From an uncultured Bacteroidales bacterium (GTDB lineage: Bacteria > Bacteroidota > Bacteroidia > Bacteroidales > Paludibacteraceae), in contig CAMHOY010000001.1 in NCBI GenBank assembly GCA_946186915.1, forward strand, positions 1 to 64,000: DNA of 64,000 nt. The letters are read 5' to 3'. This document shows, in pieces, positions 1 to 9,549 of the stretch. The number at the start of each line of letters is the position of its first letter. Positions within the stretch are counted from its first letter, which is position 1. The notes beneath the pieces are model-generated. The model did no database searches, was not told the DNA's origin, and saw nothing but the letters and a program-made list of their open reading frames with translations. The position numbers and the translations under genes were made by a program.

Positions 1-94
1 TCCGTGTAAGGAAGGGGCGGTGCGGATTCTGGAACTGCAGGTCCCCGGAAAGAAACGAATGGACACACGGTCGTTCCTCAATGGAATACATTGA
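1..94 (+). CDS. fmt: methionyl-tRNA formyltransferase, C-terminal end (partial)
   Basis: The frame beginning at base 2 is open from the window edge to a TGA at 92-94 and ends in residues reading VRILELQVPGKKRMDTRSFL. This matches the conserved C-terminal OB-fold end of methionyl-tRNA formyltransferase, where a hydrophobic LxLQxxGKKxM strand precedes a final helix. The enzyme formylates Met-tRNA for initiation. Only about 30 residues lie inside the window, so the call rests on this short tail. A block of A+T-rich heptamer repeats follows the stop directly. Confidence 0.7.
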   Translation, partial: PCKEGAVRILELQVPGKKRMDTRSFLNGIH

Positions 95-96
95 GA

Positions 97-130
97 ATTA
101 AGAATTAAGAATTAAAAATTAAAAATTACG
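97..130. repeat. A+T-rich heptamer tandem repeat
   Basis: Four to five 7-bp units of the form AATTAAG or AATTAAA follow each other, ending in AATTACG. They fill the spacer between fmt and the HD-domain gene. In the frame of the HD gene the last units run into codons matching the expected N-terminus of that protein. Similar 7-bp runs occur at several other gene borders in the window. Confidence 0.75.
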
Positions 131-190
131 GATTACCTTTCTCTCATAGACAAGTATTATGCCGGGCAGCCGGAGTTACGGCATATCCTC

Positions 191-688
191 TTGACGCACA
201 GTCGTCAGGTGGCGGATCGCGCATTGCGCATCATCGACGCCCATCCCCAATGGACAGAAGAGGGACTGGTGGACCGGCAGTTTGTCGAAGAGGCGGCGAT
301 GTTGCACGATATCGGGATTATCTTCTGCGATGCCCCGAAGATCTACTGCAAGGGTCCGCACAAATACATCGAGCACGGATTCTTGGGAGCAGAACTGCTT
401 CGTCAGGAAGGTTTTCCGAAACACGCGTTGGTCGCGGAACGCCACACGGGCGCAGGTATCACGATTGAGCAAGTAGAGCGCGAAGAACTACCTATCCCCG
501 AACGCGATTATTGTCCGCAGAGTCTGGAAGAGAAAATCATCTGCTACGCTGATAAATTCTACAGCAAGAGCCACCTCGGCGAAGAGGTGAGTCTCGACAA
601 AATCAAATACAACATCTGGAAATACGGGCATGAAGGCTACCAGCGCTGGCAAGCGCTCTGCGAGCTATGCGAGCCCACTAAGCCCTAA
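191..688 (+). CDS. HD domain phosphohydrolase
   Basis: A 165-residue HD-superfamily protein, probably a soluble metal-dependent phosphohydrolase. The paired metal ligands appear as AAMLHDIG near residue 36, with further His residues in KYIEHG and AERHTG and the downstream CYADKFYSK motif typical of the small Bacteroidota HDIG family. The start is uncertain. The TTG at 191 is the first usual start codon, but the frame is open back to about 116, and the upstream codons (125-190) read DYLSLIDKYYAGQPELRHIL, which looks like the normal N-terminus of this family. No ATG, GTG or TTG lies in that extension, so initiation may use ATT at 125 or the end may have been rebuilt by the repeat there. The stop TAA lies inside the CTAAACT repeat at 685-705. 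Substrate unknown. Confidence 0.8.
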   Translation: MTHSRQVADRALRIIDAHPQWTEEGLVDRQFVEEAAMLHDIGIIFCDAPKIYCKGPHKYIEHGFLGAELLRQEGFPKHALVAERHTGAGITIEQVEREELPIPERDYCPQSLEEKIICYADKFYSKSHLGEEVSLDKIKYNIWKYGHEGYQRWQALCELCEPTKP

Positions 689-705
689 ACTCTAAACTCT
701 AAACA
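685..705. repeat. CTAAAC-type heptamer repeat (3 units)
   Basis: Three 7-bp units (CTAAACT, CTAAACT, CTAAACA) occupy the gap between two convergent genes. The first unit supplies the TAA stop of the HD gene, and the repeat ends next to the stop of the opposing DUF3078 gene at 707. The same unit recurs at 26942-26969 and 63857-63870. Confidence 0.8.
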
Positions 706-706
706 C

Positions 707-1918
707 TTAATGGAACTTATGCGCAAAACCGATGGATAGCAGTTCACGGAACTGCATCTTGGCGTGCGTATCCCCTTCTAAGATCACCGAAGTGTCATAA
801 CGCGGATGGAGCGTCAGTCTCGCCGTGAGCCATCGGTTGATGATAAAGTCGCAGTTCACTTCCAGATCCAGTTCTACGTAGTGGTAGTTCGTATAGGTAA
901 AGAATCGCATCTCCATTGCGAACTCACGCACGGGTCTCCAGTTATACTCCAAGCGCAAGGACGAACCGATGTTATGCATTGTCTTCGTTCCGGGCATCAA
1001 GCCGTAGTCCTGCACTCTCACGCGCGCAGTATCCATAATATGTATCACCTTATAGGACAGCGGCGAGAAGGATATACTCAGCCCCGGAACAGGTTTGTAG
1101 TCCAGACCCAAGGCGGCATTGAAGCGAAACGGTGAGAAGGGTCCGCTTTTCAATTCTCTTGAATTGGACTTATACGTCGGCAACAGGCGCGTTTCTATTT
1201 CTGCGGACACCGAGCCGAAGAGTGTCGGGACAATTCGGTAGTTGGCTTTGGAGTACAGACGTAACAGGTCGTCCGTGGTATTCACCTTGTGCAGACTGTC
1301 GGCAGAGATGGTCGAACATCCGCCGCGCCATTCGCCGGTATTCTCCCACGTGAAGCGCTCCGTGATATAATTGATATACCCTTTAAGAATCGCGAGTCCT
1401 GCAAAGGAAGACGAACCGCCCTGGTACCAGTTGGGGGTGACGTAGTTCTGGGTTATTTGCAGCATCACCGTTCCTTCGTGCCGCCAGTGCGTCTTCATGT
1501 CCCGGATCGAACGGAGCACATCGTTACGGTCTTCTTCCTCATCCTTGATCCATGATTTCTCCACTTGGATCGTCGGGATATGCTCAACGGTCTTGATCAC
1601 CAGTTCGGCATTCATCGCGCGCAGCGAATCGATTTCTTTGAGTTCGCGTTCGATCGAGTCAAGCGCAATCCGCTCGGCAAGTGTAAGGGTATCCGTCAGG
1701 CCAATGGAATCTATCATGAGGGTGGTGTCCGACATCATTATTGTATCGCGCGCTTGTAACTGTGCACTCTGCTGCGCTACCATGTCCAACAAGAGCCGGT
1801 CCATGTCCACCGTCATCTTCTGGTCGTTCAACCGGAAGGTGTCGGTATATAACTGCTGTGCCGTCATATTCATGGCGGCACAGACAAAGATTAATATGAT
1901 TGCTAAGCGTTTAAACAC
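707..1918 (-). CDS. DUF3078 family secreted protein
   Basis: This 403-residue protein starts with a signal peptide ([20 protein letters not shown], cleavage after AQQ likely). After a charged linker it shows the DUF3078 pattern near residue 155 ([20 protein letters not shown], then a Trp- and aromatic-rich segment), followed by alternating strands that end in FAHKFH, as in outer-membrane barrels. It is probably an outer-membrane protein of unknown role. Its start overlaps the 3' end of secA by 8 bases, so the two are translated from one minus-strand transcript. The secA link may only reflect co-transcription. Family call is good; function unknown. Confidence 0.75.
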   Translation of the reverse strand: MFKRLAIILIFVCAAMNMTAQQLYTDTFRLNDQKMTVDMDRLLLDMVAQQSAQLQARDTIMMSDTTLMIDSIGLTDTLTLAERIALDSIERELKEIDSLRAMNAELVIKTVEHIPTIQVEKSWIKDEEEDRNDVLRSIRDMKTHWRHEGTVMLQITQNYVTPNWYQGGSSSFAGLAILKGYINYITERFTWENTGEWRGGCSTISADSLHKVNTTDDLLRLYSKANYRIVPTLFGSVSAEIETRLLPTYKSNSRELKSGPFSPFRFNAALGLDYKPVPGLSISFSPLSYKVIHIMDTARVRVQDYGLMPGTKTMHNIGSSLRLEYNWRPVREFAMEMRFFTYTNYHYVELDLEVNCDFIINRWLTARLTLHPRYDTSVILEGDTHAKMQFRELLSIGFAHKFH

Positions 1919-4900
1919 CGGCGTTCAATTTGCCGTGGCACTGTTTATACTTCTTTCCACTTCCACAGGGGCATGGATCGTTCGGACGCGGTTTCTTGTC
2001 CACGTGTATCGGTTCGGGACGTGCGTTCTCGCGGGTGTCTCTGCCTGCAGCCGCGGCTGCGCCCGAAGCTTGTGCCGCCTGCTGTACCGCATCTTTCTGC
2101 GTGCGGTAGCGGCTATAGTCCTGACGACGTTGTTGTTGTGCCTGTTGTACGCGATCGGGTTCCTGTTGATGGATTTGTCCGCGCAGCAGGATAGCGATTG
2201 CCCGGCGGTTGAAGTTATCGAGCATGCCCTTGAAGATATTAAACGACTCGAGTTTATAAATCAACAGCGGGTCTTTCTGCTCGTAGGACGCGTTCTGCAC
2301 GGACTGCTTGAGGTCATCCAGTTGACGAAGGTGCTCTTTCCACTCATCATCGATAACAAAGAGCAGCATGCGTTTCTCAAACTCCTTGACCACCTCTTTG
2401 CAATGCGTCTCAGCCGCCTGCTTGAGGTTGACGGCGATGTTATAGACGCGTTTGCCGTCCGTGATGGGGATGAGGATATTTTCGTACATCTGGCCCTTGG
2501 TCTCATACACTTGTTGGATGACCGGATCAGCTACTTGCGTGAGTTTGTCCATACGGCGTTTGAAACTATCGAGTGCTGCCTCGGCCAGTTGTTCGCTCAG
2601 CTCATTCTTGCGTCCGCGATTGAACTCTTCCTCATCGAACGGGGGTTCGATAGCGAAAGTCTGCATGACGTCGTATTTGAGTCCCTCGTAGTCATTCATC
2701 GCGCGGGCCTCAGCGAAGATATTCTCCGCTGTCTCATAGATCATGTTGGTGATATCCACGCCGATGCGCTCTCCCATGAGGGCATGTTTACGCTTTGCGT
2801 AGATGAGGTTTCGCTGCTGGTTCATGACATCATCGTATTCGATGAGTCGCTTACGGATACCGAAGTTGTTCTCCTCCACTTTCTTCTGTGCGCGCTCGAT
2901 GGAACTGGAGATCATGCTATGCTCGATCATCTCTCCTTCCTGGAAGCCCATTCTGTCCATGACACTGGCTATACGGTCAGAACCGAACATACGCATCAAG
3001 TCATCTTCCAGCGAGACGTAGAAGACGGAACTTCCCGGGTCGCCTTGACGTCCTGCACGGCCGCGTAACTGACGGTCCACACGACGGCTCTCGTGACGCT
3101 CGGTACCGATGATGGCGAGACCTCCGGCCTCTTTCACCTCGGGTGTCAACTTGATATCCGTACCACGGCCCGCCATGTTGGTTGCGATGGTCACTACGCC
3201 GGCACGTCCTGCCTCCGCAACGACTTGTGCCTCCTGTTGGTGCAGTTTGGCATTGAGGACATTATGCGGAATATGACGCAGACGAAGCATCTTGCTCAAC
3301 AACTCAGAAATCTCGACAGAGGTAGTACCTACGAGTACAGGACGACCGTGCTCCACCATATTCTGTATCTCGTCGATGACGGCATTGTATTTCTCGCGTT
3401 TGGTGCGGTAAATACGGTCGTTCATATCGATACGCGCGATCGGTTTGTTGGTGGGGATAACGACTACATCGAGTTTGTAGATATTCCAGAACTCACCCGC
3501 CTCGGTCTCAGCGGTACCGGTCATACCGGAGAGTTTGTTGTACATACGGAAGTAGTTCTGGAGAGTAATGGTTGCAAACGTCTGCGTGGCTCCTTCCACT
3601 TTGACGTTTTCCTTGGCTTCCACTGCCTGATGCAAGCCGTCACTCCAACGGCGGCCTTCCATCACACGTCCTGTCTGCTCATCGACGATCTTCACTTCGC
3701 CGTTGTCGATGATGTAATCTACATCTTTCTCGAAGAGTGTATAGGCTTTGAGCAGTTGGTGTACGGTGTGTACGCGCTCGGACTTGATGCTGTAATTGGT
3801 AAGGATATCGTCTTTCTTCTGCTGTTTCTGTTCGGGGGAGAGAGAGGTCTCGTTCTCCACCTCTGCCATTTCAGTACCTACATCCGGCAGGACGAAGAAA
3901 TTAGGGTCATCGGTAGAACCTGTCAGGGCATCGATACCTTTGTCGGTGAGTTCGATCGATTTGTTCTTCTCATCGATGACGAAATAGAGTTCGTCGGTCG
4001 CGATATGCATGTTTTTCTCGTTCTCTTGCAGGTAGAACTCTTCGGTCTTCTGCATACGCACCTTGATACCGGGTTCGGAAAGATATTTGATGAGCGCCTT
4101 GGATTTCGGCATACCTTTGAACGAGCGGAAGAGAGCCAGTTCGCCTTCTTCGCGCACTTTCTCGTCATCAGAGCCCATTTTGGCTTTCGCTTCAGCGAGC
4201 AGTTTGGTCGTCAGGGTCGTTTGTGTACGCACGAGTTGCGCCACACGATCTTTGTATTCATCGAACATCTGGTCCTCTCCACGGGGTACGGGACCGGAGA
4301 TGATCAACGGGGTACGGGCATCGTCTATCAAGACAGAGTCCACCTCATCGACGATGGCGAAGTTATGTCCGCGCTGTACGAGATCGAGTGGCGAAGTAGC
4401 CATGTTATCACGCAGGTAGTCAAAACCGAATTCGTTGTTCGTACCGAACGTGATATCACAGGCGTAAGCTTTACGGCGTTCATCAGAATTGGGTTTGTGC
4501 TTGTCGATACAATCGACCGTCAAGCCGAGGAACATATAGATCGGACCGTTCCACTCGCTATCACGTTTAGCGAGGTAATCGTTGACGGTTACGACGTGTA
4601 CACCTTCGTGGGTTAAGGCGTTAAGGTACACCGGCAGAGTAGCCACAAGGGTTTTACCTTCACCTGTTGCCATCTCGGCAATCTTACCCTGGTGCAAAAC
4701 GACGCCACCGAAGAGTTGTACGTCATAATGGATCATATCCCATGTGATCTCATTACCGCCCGCCATCCAATGGTTCTTATAGATCGCTTTGTCGCCTTCT
4801 ATCTCCACGAAGTCAAAACGGCTGTCAGCCGCCAGATCACGGTCTAACTGGGTAGCCGTCACTACCACGGTCTCGTTCTGCGCGAAACGACGTGCGGTGG

Positions 4901-5246
4901 ATTTGACGATAGCATAAGCTTCCGGCAAAATCTCATTCAGCACGCGCTCGTACTCTTCCTTGATCTCCTTCTCGAGTTTATCTACCTCGTTGTATATTTT
5001 TTCACGTTTCTCGATAGGTGTTCCTTCGATGGAAGCCTTCAACTCGGCAATGCGTTCTTTGCGTCCCTTTACTGCTTCTTGCAACTTCTCCATGAGCGCT
5101 TGGGAATGCGCGCGCAGTTCATCATTGGTCAACGCATCAATGCGCTCGTATTCAGCTTTGATCTGTTCCACTATCGGCTGAATGGCACGCATGTCTTTCT
5201 GCGCTTTGTTACCGAATAATTTGGTAATAATCTCAATAAAATTCAT
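1911..5246 (-). CDS. secA: preprotein translocase ATPase SecA
   Basis: SecA, the cytosolic motor that pushes unfolded preproteins through SecYEG. At 1111 residues it has the usual length for Bacteroidota, longer than the E. coli protein. Visible are the Walker A motif (MATGEGKTL, near 190), the DEAD-like Walker B with [20 protein letters not shown] near 300, the preprotein-binding region, the helicase domain ([32 protein letters not shown]), and the zinc-binding C-terminus [15 protein letters not shown]. The tail before the zinc finger is rich in Q and A (about 1040-1090). A promoter lies 45-75 bases upstream. DUF3078 is translationally coupled downstream. Long antisense ORFs over the gene are codon-bias shadows. 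Confidence 0.98.
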   Translation of the reverse strand: MNFIEIITKLFGNKAQKDMRAIQPIVEQIKAEYERIDALTNDELRAHSQALMEKLQEAVKGRKERIAELKASIEGTPIEKREKIYNEVDKLEKEIKEEYERVLNEILPEAYAIVKSTARRFAQNETVVVTATQLDRDLAADSRFDFVEIEGDKAIYKNHWMAGGNEITWDMIHYDVQLFGGVVLHQGKIAEMATGEGKTLVATLPVYLNALTHEGVHVVTVNDYLAKRDSEWNGPIYMFLGLTVDCIDKHKPNSDERRKAYACDITFGTNNEFGFDYLRDNMATSPLDLVQRGHNFAIVDEVDSVLIDDARTPLIISGPVPRGEDQMFDEYKDRVAQLVRTQTTLTTKLLAEAKAKMGSDDEKVREEGELALFRSFKGMPKSKALIKYLSEPGIKVRMQKTEEFYLQENEKNMHIATDELYFVIDEKNKSIELTDKGIDALTGSTDDPNFFVLPDVGTEMAEVENETSLSPEQKQQKKDDILTNYSIKSERVHTVHQLLKAYTLFEKDVDYIIDNGEVKIVDEQTGRVMEGRRWSDGLHQAVEAKENVKVEGATQTFATITLQNYFRMYNKLSGMTGTAETEAGEFWNIYKLDVVVIPTNKPIARIDMNDRIYRTKREKYNAVIDEIQNMVEHGRPVLVGTTSVEISELLSKMLRLRHIPHNVLNAKLHQQEAQVVAEAGRAGVVTIATNMAGRGTDIKLTPEVKEAGGLAIIGTERHESRRVDRQLRGRAGRQGDPGSSVFYVSLEDDLMRMFGSDRIASVMDRMGFQEGEMIEHSMISSSIERAQKKVEENNFGIRKRLIEYDDVMNQQRNLIYAKRKHALMGERIGVDITNMIYETAENIFAEARAMNDYEGLKYDVMQTFAIEPPFDEEEFNRGRKNELSEQLAEAALDSFKRRMDKLTQVADPVIQQVYETKGQMYENILIPITDGKRVYNIAVNLKQAAETHCKEVVKEFEKRMLLFVIDDEWKEHLRQLDDLKQSVQNASYEQKDPLLIYKLESFNIFKGMLDNFNRRAIAILLRGQIHQQEPDRVQQAQQQRRQDYSRYRTQKDAVQQAAQASGAAAAAGRDTRENARPEPIHVDKKPRPNDPCPCGSGKKYKQCHGKLNAGV

Positions 5247-5477
5247 ATCTCGTTTTCGTATTTGCGATTGAACACGTACAAAAATCGTGCAAAAGTACTA
5301 CAAATTTTTCATATACGCAAATAATTGGTCATTTTTCTTAGCGAAGTATATACTCTCTCGGAGGCGTCTCGAGCGGGTTGGGGGGCGCGAGAGTCGTTGA
5401 GCAGGGGGCGAATTACTCCGAAGAGTATCATACTGAGCGCCTGCCATTTTGGCAGTCTTTTCGTGTTTTCTTTATGC
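5247..5477. other. intergenic region upstream of secA
   Basis: This 231-base gap holds the secA promoter at its left end. Further right are a possible hairpin with arms ACTCTC (from 5352) and GAGAGT (near 5388-5393), and a short perfect hairpin CTGCCA/TGGCAG at 5441-5455 followed by TCTTTTC on the plus strand. The second looks like a weak plus-strand terminator, but no plus-strand gene precedes it; it sits 23 bases past the stop of the minus-strand esterase. No ORF in the gap looks coding. Confidence 0.4.
5290..5321 (-). promoter_or_regulatory. secA promoter (Bacteroidota type)
   Basis: Read on the minus strand: TTTGCGTATATG (-33 box, extended), a 20-base gap counted from TTTG, and TACTTTTG (-7 box) followed by C. 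This matches the TTTG/TAnnTTTG consensus of the Bacteroidota primary sigma factor. It leaves a leader of about 40 bases before the ATG at 5246. Confidence 0.8.
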
Positions 5478-6374
5478 TTATTGGAGCAAAAACATCAACG
5501 GAAGAGGCAGTCGTGCCTGCCAATCATCCTCACAATGTCTATGTCCGGGGAAGAAACGGTATTCGAAATGCGCGGAGTCCCATCCTTCGCCACGGAGCAT
5601 GTCGTTGATGGCCTTCTGCGCCTCCCCGTAAAACGCATCGAGTGTCTGATCTCCCTGATCCATGTACAGCTTTGCTGTATTCGGCGCGGGAAGATGTTCT
5701 TTGAGGTAGGTTCGATAAGCTGTCATGACTGATTCAGAGGGTTCATCGGGACGCGGGTAAGCGAGGGTGCAGTGCGTTGAGAGACAGGCTGCCCCGCCGA
5801 AGATCTCCGGATACTTGCACAGAGCGTAGGATGAGATTAGTCCGCCACAACTGCTACCCATTACCCATGTATGGGAACGCTCCGGATAGACAGCATATGT
5901 ACTGTCGATGAAAGGTTTCAGTTCGGTAACAAGAAAACGCAGGTAGTCATTTCCCTGCGGTTTCCAGTCGGCATAGACGGGTGAGCCGGCAGGTAAGTAC
6001 TTAATGATATCATCGGGACAGAACTCCCCAATACGCTCGGACGTATTGTCTATACCCACAACGATTGTCGGACGAATTCGCCCGAGGGCCTGCAGCGAGT
6101 CCATCGCTTCGTCAATGCCCCACTCCTGCTTGTTCCAGGAGGTCGTGGCATCAAATAACATCTGTCCATCGTGCATATAAAGCACGTCGTAGCGCTTCTC
6201 CGGGGTGTAGCCGGAAGGAGTCCACACACGGACGGTACGGGCCGGAACAAACCGTGAAGGGAAGTTAGCGTACGTGTCCAAATGACCGACAGAAACCTGC
6301 GGTTCTTGCACAGCCTTACTGCATGCCGTCAGAATGAGTGCTGACAAGCAAAAAAGGAACAGGATTTTTTTCAT
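5478..6374 (-). CDS. secreted alpha/beta-hydrolase esterase (enterochelin-esterase-like)
   Basis: A 298-residue lipoprotein starting at the ATG at 6372-6374; an upstream TTG/ATG extension would lie in the promoter. The signal ends in the lipobox LILTAC. The fold is that of the esterase D/Fes group: an N-terminal RTVRVWTPSGYTPEKRYDVLYMHDGQ segment, read as strand, turn and the HDGQ motif near residue 60-68, the nucleophile elbow VMGSSCGG near 160, and a C-terminal catalytic His in FFPGHRHCEDDW. It probably hydrolyses an ester of a carbohydrate or siderophore in the periplasm or on the surface. No siderophore genes lie nearby, so a carbohydrate esterase role is as likely. Confidence 0.8.
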   Translation of the reverse strand: MKKILFLFCLSALILTACSKAVQEPQVSVGHLDTYANFPSRFVPARTVRVWTPSGYTPEKRYDVLYMHDGQMLFDATTSWNKQEWGIDEAMDSLQALGRIRPTIVVGIDNTSERIGEFCPDDIIKYLPAGSPVYADWKPQGNDYLRFLVTELKPFIDSTYAVYPERSHTWVMGSSCGGLISSYALCKYPEIFGGAACLSTHCTLAYPRPDEPSESVMTAYRTYLKEHLPAPNTAKLYMDQGDQTLDAFYGEAQKAINDMLRGEGWDSAHFEYRFFPGHRHCEDDWQARLPLPLMFLLQ

Positions 6375-6396
6375 GATTGTATGTGTTTTGCGGGTA

Positions 6397-6428
6397 CAAA
6401 GGTACAACAAAAATTGCACGTATGCAAA
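6397..6428 (-). promoter_or_regulatory. promoter of the esterase gene
   Basis: Minus-strand TTTGCATACGTG, a 20-base gap from TTTG, then TACCTTTG. It fits the Bacteroidota consensus and sits 23 bases upstream of the chosen ATG, which supports the start at 6374. It is divergent from, and nearly abuts, the promoter at 6444-6475. Confidence 0.75.
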
Positions 6429-6443
6429 TTTTGAGCACTTTTA

Positions 6444-6475
6444 TTTGCGTATATGATTTTTTTTTTGTAATTTTG
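6444..6475 (+). promoter_or_regulatory. promoter of the lipid kinase gene
   Basis: TTTGCGTATATG, a 20-base gap from TTTG containing a T-run, then TAATTTTG followed by C. Transcription would start near 6482, giving a leader of about 48 bases before the ATG at 6531. Confidence 0.8.
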
Positions 6476-6530
6476 CGCCCGAATTACTTTGCATAAGTGT
6501 GTGCATGCGCGAAAGTTAACTATTGTAGAA

Positions 6531-7424
6531 ATGAAAAATATAGCATTTATCATCAATCCTGTATCCGGTTCGAAGGAGACGCAGAAAGAGAAACGCAAGT
6601 TGCCGAAAGTGATCATGCAGGTCCTGGACGAAAGCCAATGGCTGCCTAATATCACCTTTACGGAGTACGCCGGTCATGCCACGGAGTTAGCCCGTCAGTA
6701 TGCCCGAATGGGTTTTGACGCGGTGGTAGCAGTAGGTGGTGACGGGACGGTGAACGAAGTAGCGTGCGGATTACGTGATTCAAAGACCGCGCTCGGCATC
6801 ATCCCTATGGGCAGCGGAAACGGTTTTGCGCGCCACTTGAATATCCCTGTCCGTCCGCAGAAAGCGCTCGAGGTCATCAATCACAGCGAACCTATCTCCG
6901 TGGACTACGGTTTGGCTAACGGCAAACTGTTCGTCAGTACCTGTGGCACGGGTTTTGATGCGTTGGTAGCGGATAACTTCGCCGGCAGCAACAAACGCGG
7001 ATTTATGACTTACCTGCAGAATGTGCTCAAGGAGGCATTTGCGTACCAGCCGCAGACGTATCATCTTGTAGGAGACGGCATTGACGTGACGCACCGTGCT
7101 TTCCTCATCACTTTCGCCAATGCCAACCAGTGGGGTTACGAAGCGCTTATTGCGCCCAAGGCCAGTATTCAGGACGGCAAGATGGACATCATGCTCATGT
7201 CAAGTCACGCCATCCTCGGCAGTGCCAGCCTGGCTTTGCGTTTATTTGCGGGAAGTATTGACGACAGTCATTTCATGGATACTATCCGTGCGCAGGAAGT
7301 GACTCTCGAACGCGAAGTGGCGGGGCCGTTCCATATCGACGGCGACCCGGTGGAGATGGACAAAGATATACATATCAAGATCGTTGCAGACGGGTTGAGG
7401 GTACTTGCAGAAAAACGATTCTAA
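6531..7424 (+). CDS. diacylglycerol kinase family lipid kinase (YegS/BmrU-like)
   Basis: A 297-residue soluble kinase of the DAGK catalytic-domain family. It begins MKNIAFIINPVSG, the usual first strand of the family, so the ATG at 6531 is preferred over the upstream TTG at 6489 that would overlap the leader. The nucleotide-binding signature VAVGGDGTVNEV is near residue 62 and IPMGSGNGFARHL near 90. The C-terminal domain has the HIDGDP motif near 270. It probably phosphorylates diacylglycerol or a related lipid at the inner membrane. It has its own promoter. dut follows after a hairpin repeat element. Confidence 0.9.
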   Translation: MKNIAFIINPVSGSKETQKEKRKLPKVIMQVLDESQWLPNITFTEYAGHATELARQYARMGFDAVVAVGGDGTVNEVACGLRDSKTALGIIPMGSGNGFARHLNIPVRPQKALEVINHSEPISVDYGLANGKLFVSTCGTGFDALVADNFAGSNKRGFMTYLQNVLKEAFAYQPQTYHLVGDGIDVTHRAFLITFANANQWGYEALIAPKASIQDGKMDIMLMSSHAILGSASLALRLFAGSIDDSHFMDTIRAQEVTLEREVAGPFHIDGDPVEMDKDIHIKIVADGLRVLAEKRF

Positions 7425-7430
7425 AAGAAA

Positions 7431-7507
7431 CCTACCCCCAGCAATGTTCTACGGACGGCCACCGGCAGTCCGATCGAGCAGAGCTCTTCACCCATGAAGG
7501 GAAGGAA
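7431..7507 (-). repeat. long hairpin repeat element, copy A (intergenic)
   Basis: The element begins CCTACCCCCAGC, carries a 49-base core at 7445-7493, and ends near GAAGGGAAGGA. On the minus strand the core matches the core at 13570-13618 inside the U32 gene at 43 of 49 positions, without gaps. Both cores fold into the hairpin described for copy B. The element fills the spacer between the lipid kinase and dut. Six other short copies lack the core. Confidence 0.8.
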
Positions 7508-7520
7508 TAAAAAAAGTCAT

Positions 7521-7955
7521 ATGGAATTAAAAATTATCAATAAGAGCAAGAATGCACTGCCGAAGTACGAGAGTGCGCAGGCGGCAGGCATGGATATACG
7601 TTGTAACATCGATGAGCCTATTACGTTAGCGCCGATGGAACGCAAGTTGATTCCCACGGGACTGTTCATCGAACTGCCGGCAGGCTACGAGGCGCAGATA
7701 CGTCCGCGCAGCGGGTTGGCGCTCAAACGGGGTCTGACAGTTCTGAACACTCCGGGGACTATTGATGCGGACTACCGCGGAGAAGTGGGTGTAATACTGA
7801 TTAACCTGAGTGGCGAACCACAGACCATCGAACCCGGAGAACGTATCTGTCAGATGGTCATTGCAAGACATGAGACGCCGGAGGTAGTGGAAGTGACGGA
7901 ACTGAGCAACACCGAACGCGGAGCGGGAGGTTTCGGGCACAGCGGGAGGAAATAA
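7521..7955 (+). CDS. dut: deoxyuridine 5'-triphosphate nucleotidohydrolase (dUTPase)
   Basis: A 144-residue trimeric dUTPase that hydrolyses dUTP to dUMP and pyrophosphate. All five motifs are visible: GMDIRCN (motif 1), [11 protein letters not shown] (2), [17 protein letters not shown] (3), ERICQMV (4) and the C-terminal [13 protein letters not shown] (5). The ATG at 7521 is chosen because the upstream ATG at 7494 lies within the repeat element and adds residues not found in the family. dut heads the plus-strand run TPR, DUF4292 and EnvC, a gene order common in Bacteroidales. Confidence 0.96.
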   Translation: MELKIINKSKNALPKYESAQAAGMDIRCNIDEPITLAPMERKLIPTGLFIELPAGYEAQIRPRSGLALKRGLTVLNTPGTIDADYRGEVGVILINLSGEPQTIEPGERICQMVIARHETPEVVEVTELSNTERGAGGFGHSGRK

Positions 7956-7959
7956 TGGG

Positions 7960-7991
7960 CCTACCCAGACCTTCCCTATAAGGAGAGAGTT
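7960..7991 (+). repeat. short hairpin repeat element (intergenic, degenerate)
   Basis: CCTACCCAGACCTTCC, then CTATAAGGAGAGAG, sits in the 39-base gap between dut and the TPR gene. It resembles the CCTACCCCCAGCCC-hairpin family with an imperfect stem (CTTCC against GGAGAG). Confidence 0.55.
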
Positions 7992-7994
7992 TGC

Positions 7995-8966
7995 ATGAAG
8001 AGATATTTTGTTATATTGCTGATACTTTTCGCCCTTCCTTTTAGGGAAGGGACGGGGTTAGGCATGTACGCTTTGACGACGGAGCAGGAGCAGCAGTTCT
8101 CGTACTACTGGTACGCGGCGAGAGAGGCATTGGACCATAATGATCTCCCACAAGCGTTGGTGCTATTGGAGTTCTGCGATGCCATCAAACCCAATGACGG
8201 GAAGACGCTCGAATATCTCGGCGTACTCTATCATATGATGGGACAAGAGGATCGAGCAATGGATGCCCTCCAAAGAGCTTTCGAGGCTAACCCGCGCGAC
8301 TCATGGTATCGCTATACGTCCGCGCTCTTGGAACACAAGACGGAAGAGGATGTCATCCAAGCCATGTATGTCATGGAGCGGGCGTTGAAAGAGAATCCTG
8401 AGAACGCCGAACTCATGGAGCAACTGCAACGCGTCTATATCGGACTTCGCGAATGGAAGAAAGCCCTCAAGATACAGGACCGTATTGACGGTGTGAAAGG
8501 ATTTACTGCCTATAGTGCGGCGACACGTTATGGCATCTATGCGACGATTAACAAACCTAAAAAGGCATTGGCAGTAGTGGACAGATACCTCGAACTCGAC
8601 CCTACCGACCTTCAGTTCCTTCTCTTCCGCGCAGAGACACTGGATCGTCTGAAAGCCAAGCCCGCAGAGATATACGCCATCTATGACAAGATATTATCCA
8701 TTCAACCCGGTAACATAAGTGTTCTGAACAACTACGCTTATCACCTCGCCACCCATAAAGGCGACTTGCAGAAAGCGGAACGGATGAGTGAAATGACCAT
8801 TCGCGAGGACCCGAACAATGCTATCTATCTCGACACGTACGGATGGATTTTGCACCTCAAAGGTCAAGACGAGTTGGCGAAGTTCTACCTGAATCGTGCC
8901 CTCTTGCATGCCCAAAACGAGGAAACAGTCAAAGAAGTAAAAAAGCACCTGAATGCGATTAAATAA
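7995..8966 (+). CDS. tetratricopeptide repeat protein, secreted
   Basis: A 323-residue protein with an N-terminal signal region and several TPR units over about residues 30-300, for example the helical pairs around QALVLLEFCDAIKPNDGKTL, EDRAMDALQRAFEANP, and KAERMSEMTIREDPNNAIYL. It is probably a periplasmic or inner-membrane-attached scaffold. Its signal peptide is unusual: residues 12-23 (ALPFREGTGLGM) are encoded by an in-frame copy of the CCC-TTCC hairpin repeat, so the hydrophobic core is short and the cleavage site uncertain. The 3' end overlaps the DUF4292 gene by 14 bases. In Bacteroidales this gene commonly sits with dut, DUF4292 and EnvC; the partner is unknown. Confidence 0.85.
   Translation: MKRYFVILLILFALPFREGTGLGMYALTTEQEQQFSYYWYAAREALDHNDLPQALVLLEFCDAIKPNDGKTLEYLGVLYHMMGQEDRAMDALQRAFEANPRDSWYRYTSALLEHKTEEDVIQAMYVMERALKENPENAELMEQLQRVYIGLREWKKALKIQDRIDGVKGFTAYSAATRYGIYATINKPKKALAVVDRYLELDPTDLQFLLFRAETLDRLKAKPAEIYAIYDKILSIQPGNISVLNNYAYHLATHKGDLQKAERMSEMTIREDPNNAIYLDTYGWILHLKGQDELAKFYLNRALLHAQNEETVKEVKKHLNAIK
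8031..8062 (-). repeat. short hairpin repeat element inside the TPR gene
   Basis: GCCCTTCC, a short loop, then GGAAGGGACGGGGTTAGG: the arms CCCTTCC and GGAAGGG form a stem, and the GGGGTTAGG flank is the reverse of the CCTAMCCCC flank in other copies. It is in frame and adds about 11 residues to the signal-peptide region of the TPR protein. Confidence 0.75.
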
Positions 8967-9507
8967 ACACATAGTACTGGTGTGTGCCGCCTTGCTGCTC
9001 ATGGCCTGCGGCACAAAAAAAGGAGCTATCGGCAATCAGCAGCCGACTGTCAGCGTGCCGGCATGGCACACCTGCCTCATCCAAGGCGCGCGGGCGACCG
9101 TGACAACCAACGAAGAACGTTTGTCGGCAAACGTGACGATGCAGACGGTACACGACTCGATGCTCGTCATCAGCGTGATGCCTCTTTTAGGCATGGAGAT
9201 ACTACGCGTTGAAGCGACACCTATCGAAGTCACCGCTATCGACAAGTTCCACGGCCGCTACGCAAAAGCGACCTACGCTGACATCAACCGACGACTGACA
9301 CCTCCCCTCAACTGGGACGAACTCCAGCAGATCTGTACCGCCGACTTACCTACAGGCAGCGAGAGAGCACGACTCGTGTACTCGTTCGGCGAAGAGATGA
9401 TTGAACTGGTGATTGAATACCCTGCCCGGCAACTCGATGTTCCCGTGCGAGTGAACAATATACGTTTGAACAAATATACACAAGTGGATGTGTCAAAGAT
9501 ACTTTGA
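8953..9507 (+). CDS. DUF4292-type lipoprotein
   Basis: A 184-residue lipoprotein (signal ending LLLMAC). The body contains LVISVMPLLGMEILRVEATP (about 78-97) followed by a short linker and IDKFHGRYAKATYADINRRL, the pattern of the Bacteroidota DUF4292 family, which has a LolA/LolB-like half-barrel flavour. It is probably anchored to a periplasmic membrane face. Start overlaps the TPR gene by 14 bases, so translation is coupled. Location before EnvC suggests an envelope role, but no function is established for it here. Confidence 0.7.
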   Translation: MRLNKHIVLVCAALLLMACGTKKGAIGNQQPTVSVPAWHTCLIQGARATVTTNEERLSANVTMQTVHDSMLVISVMPLLGMEILRVEATPIEVTAIDKFHGRYAKATYADINRRLTPPLNWDELQQICTADLPTGSERARLVYSFGEEMIELVIEYPARQLDVPVRVNNIRLNKYTQVDVSKIL

Positions 9508-9549
9508 AATGGTGGATTGATTAATGGTGACGCAAACGGAGTTTGCTAA

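Noticed and set aside
1497-3068. 523-residue ORF antisense to DUF3078/secA
   Set aside because: It lies opposite to well-conserved SecA motifs and shows no domain, signal or composition of a real protein; it arises from the codon bias of secA.
3093-4616. 507-residue ORF antisense to secA
   Set aside because: Same reason; the residues are a mirror of SecA codons, with no recognisable motif.
7494-7520. Upstream ATG of dut
   Set aside because: It lies inside the hairpin repeat and adds nine residues not found in the dUTPase family; ATG 7521 fits.
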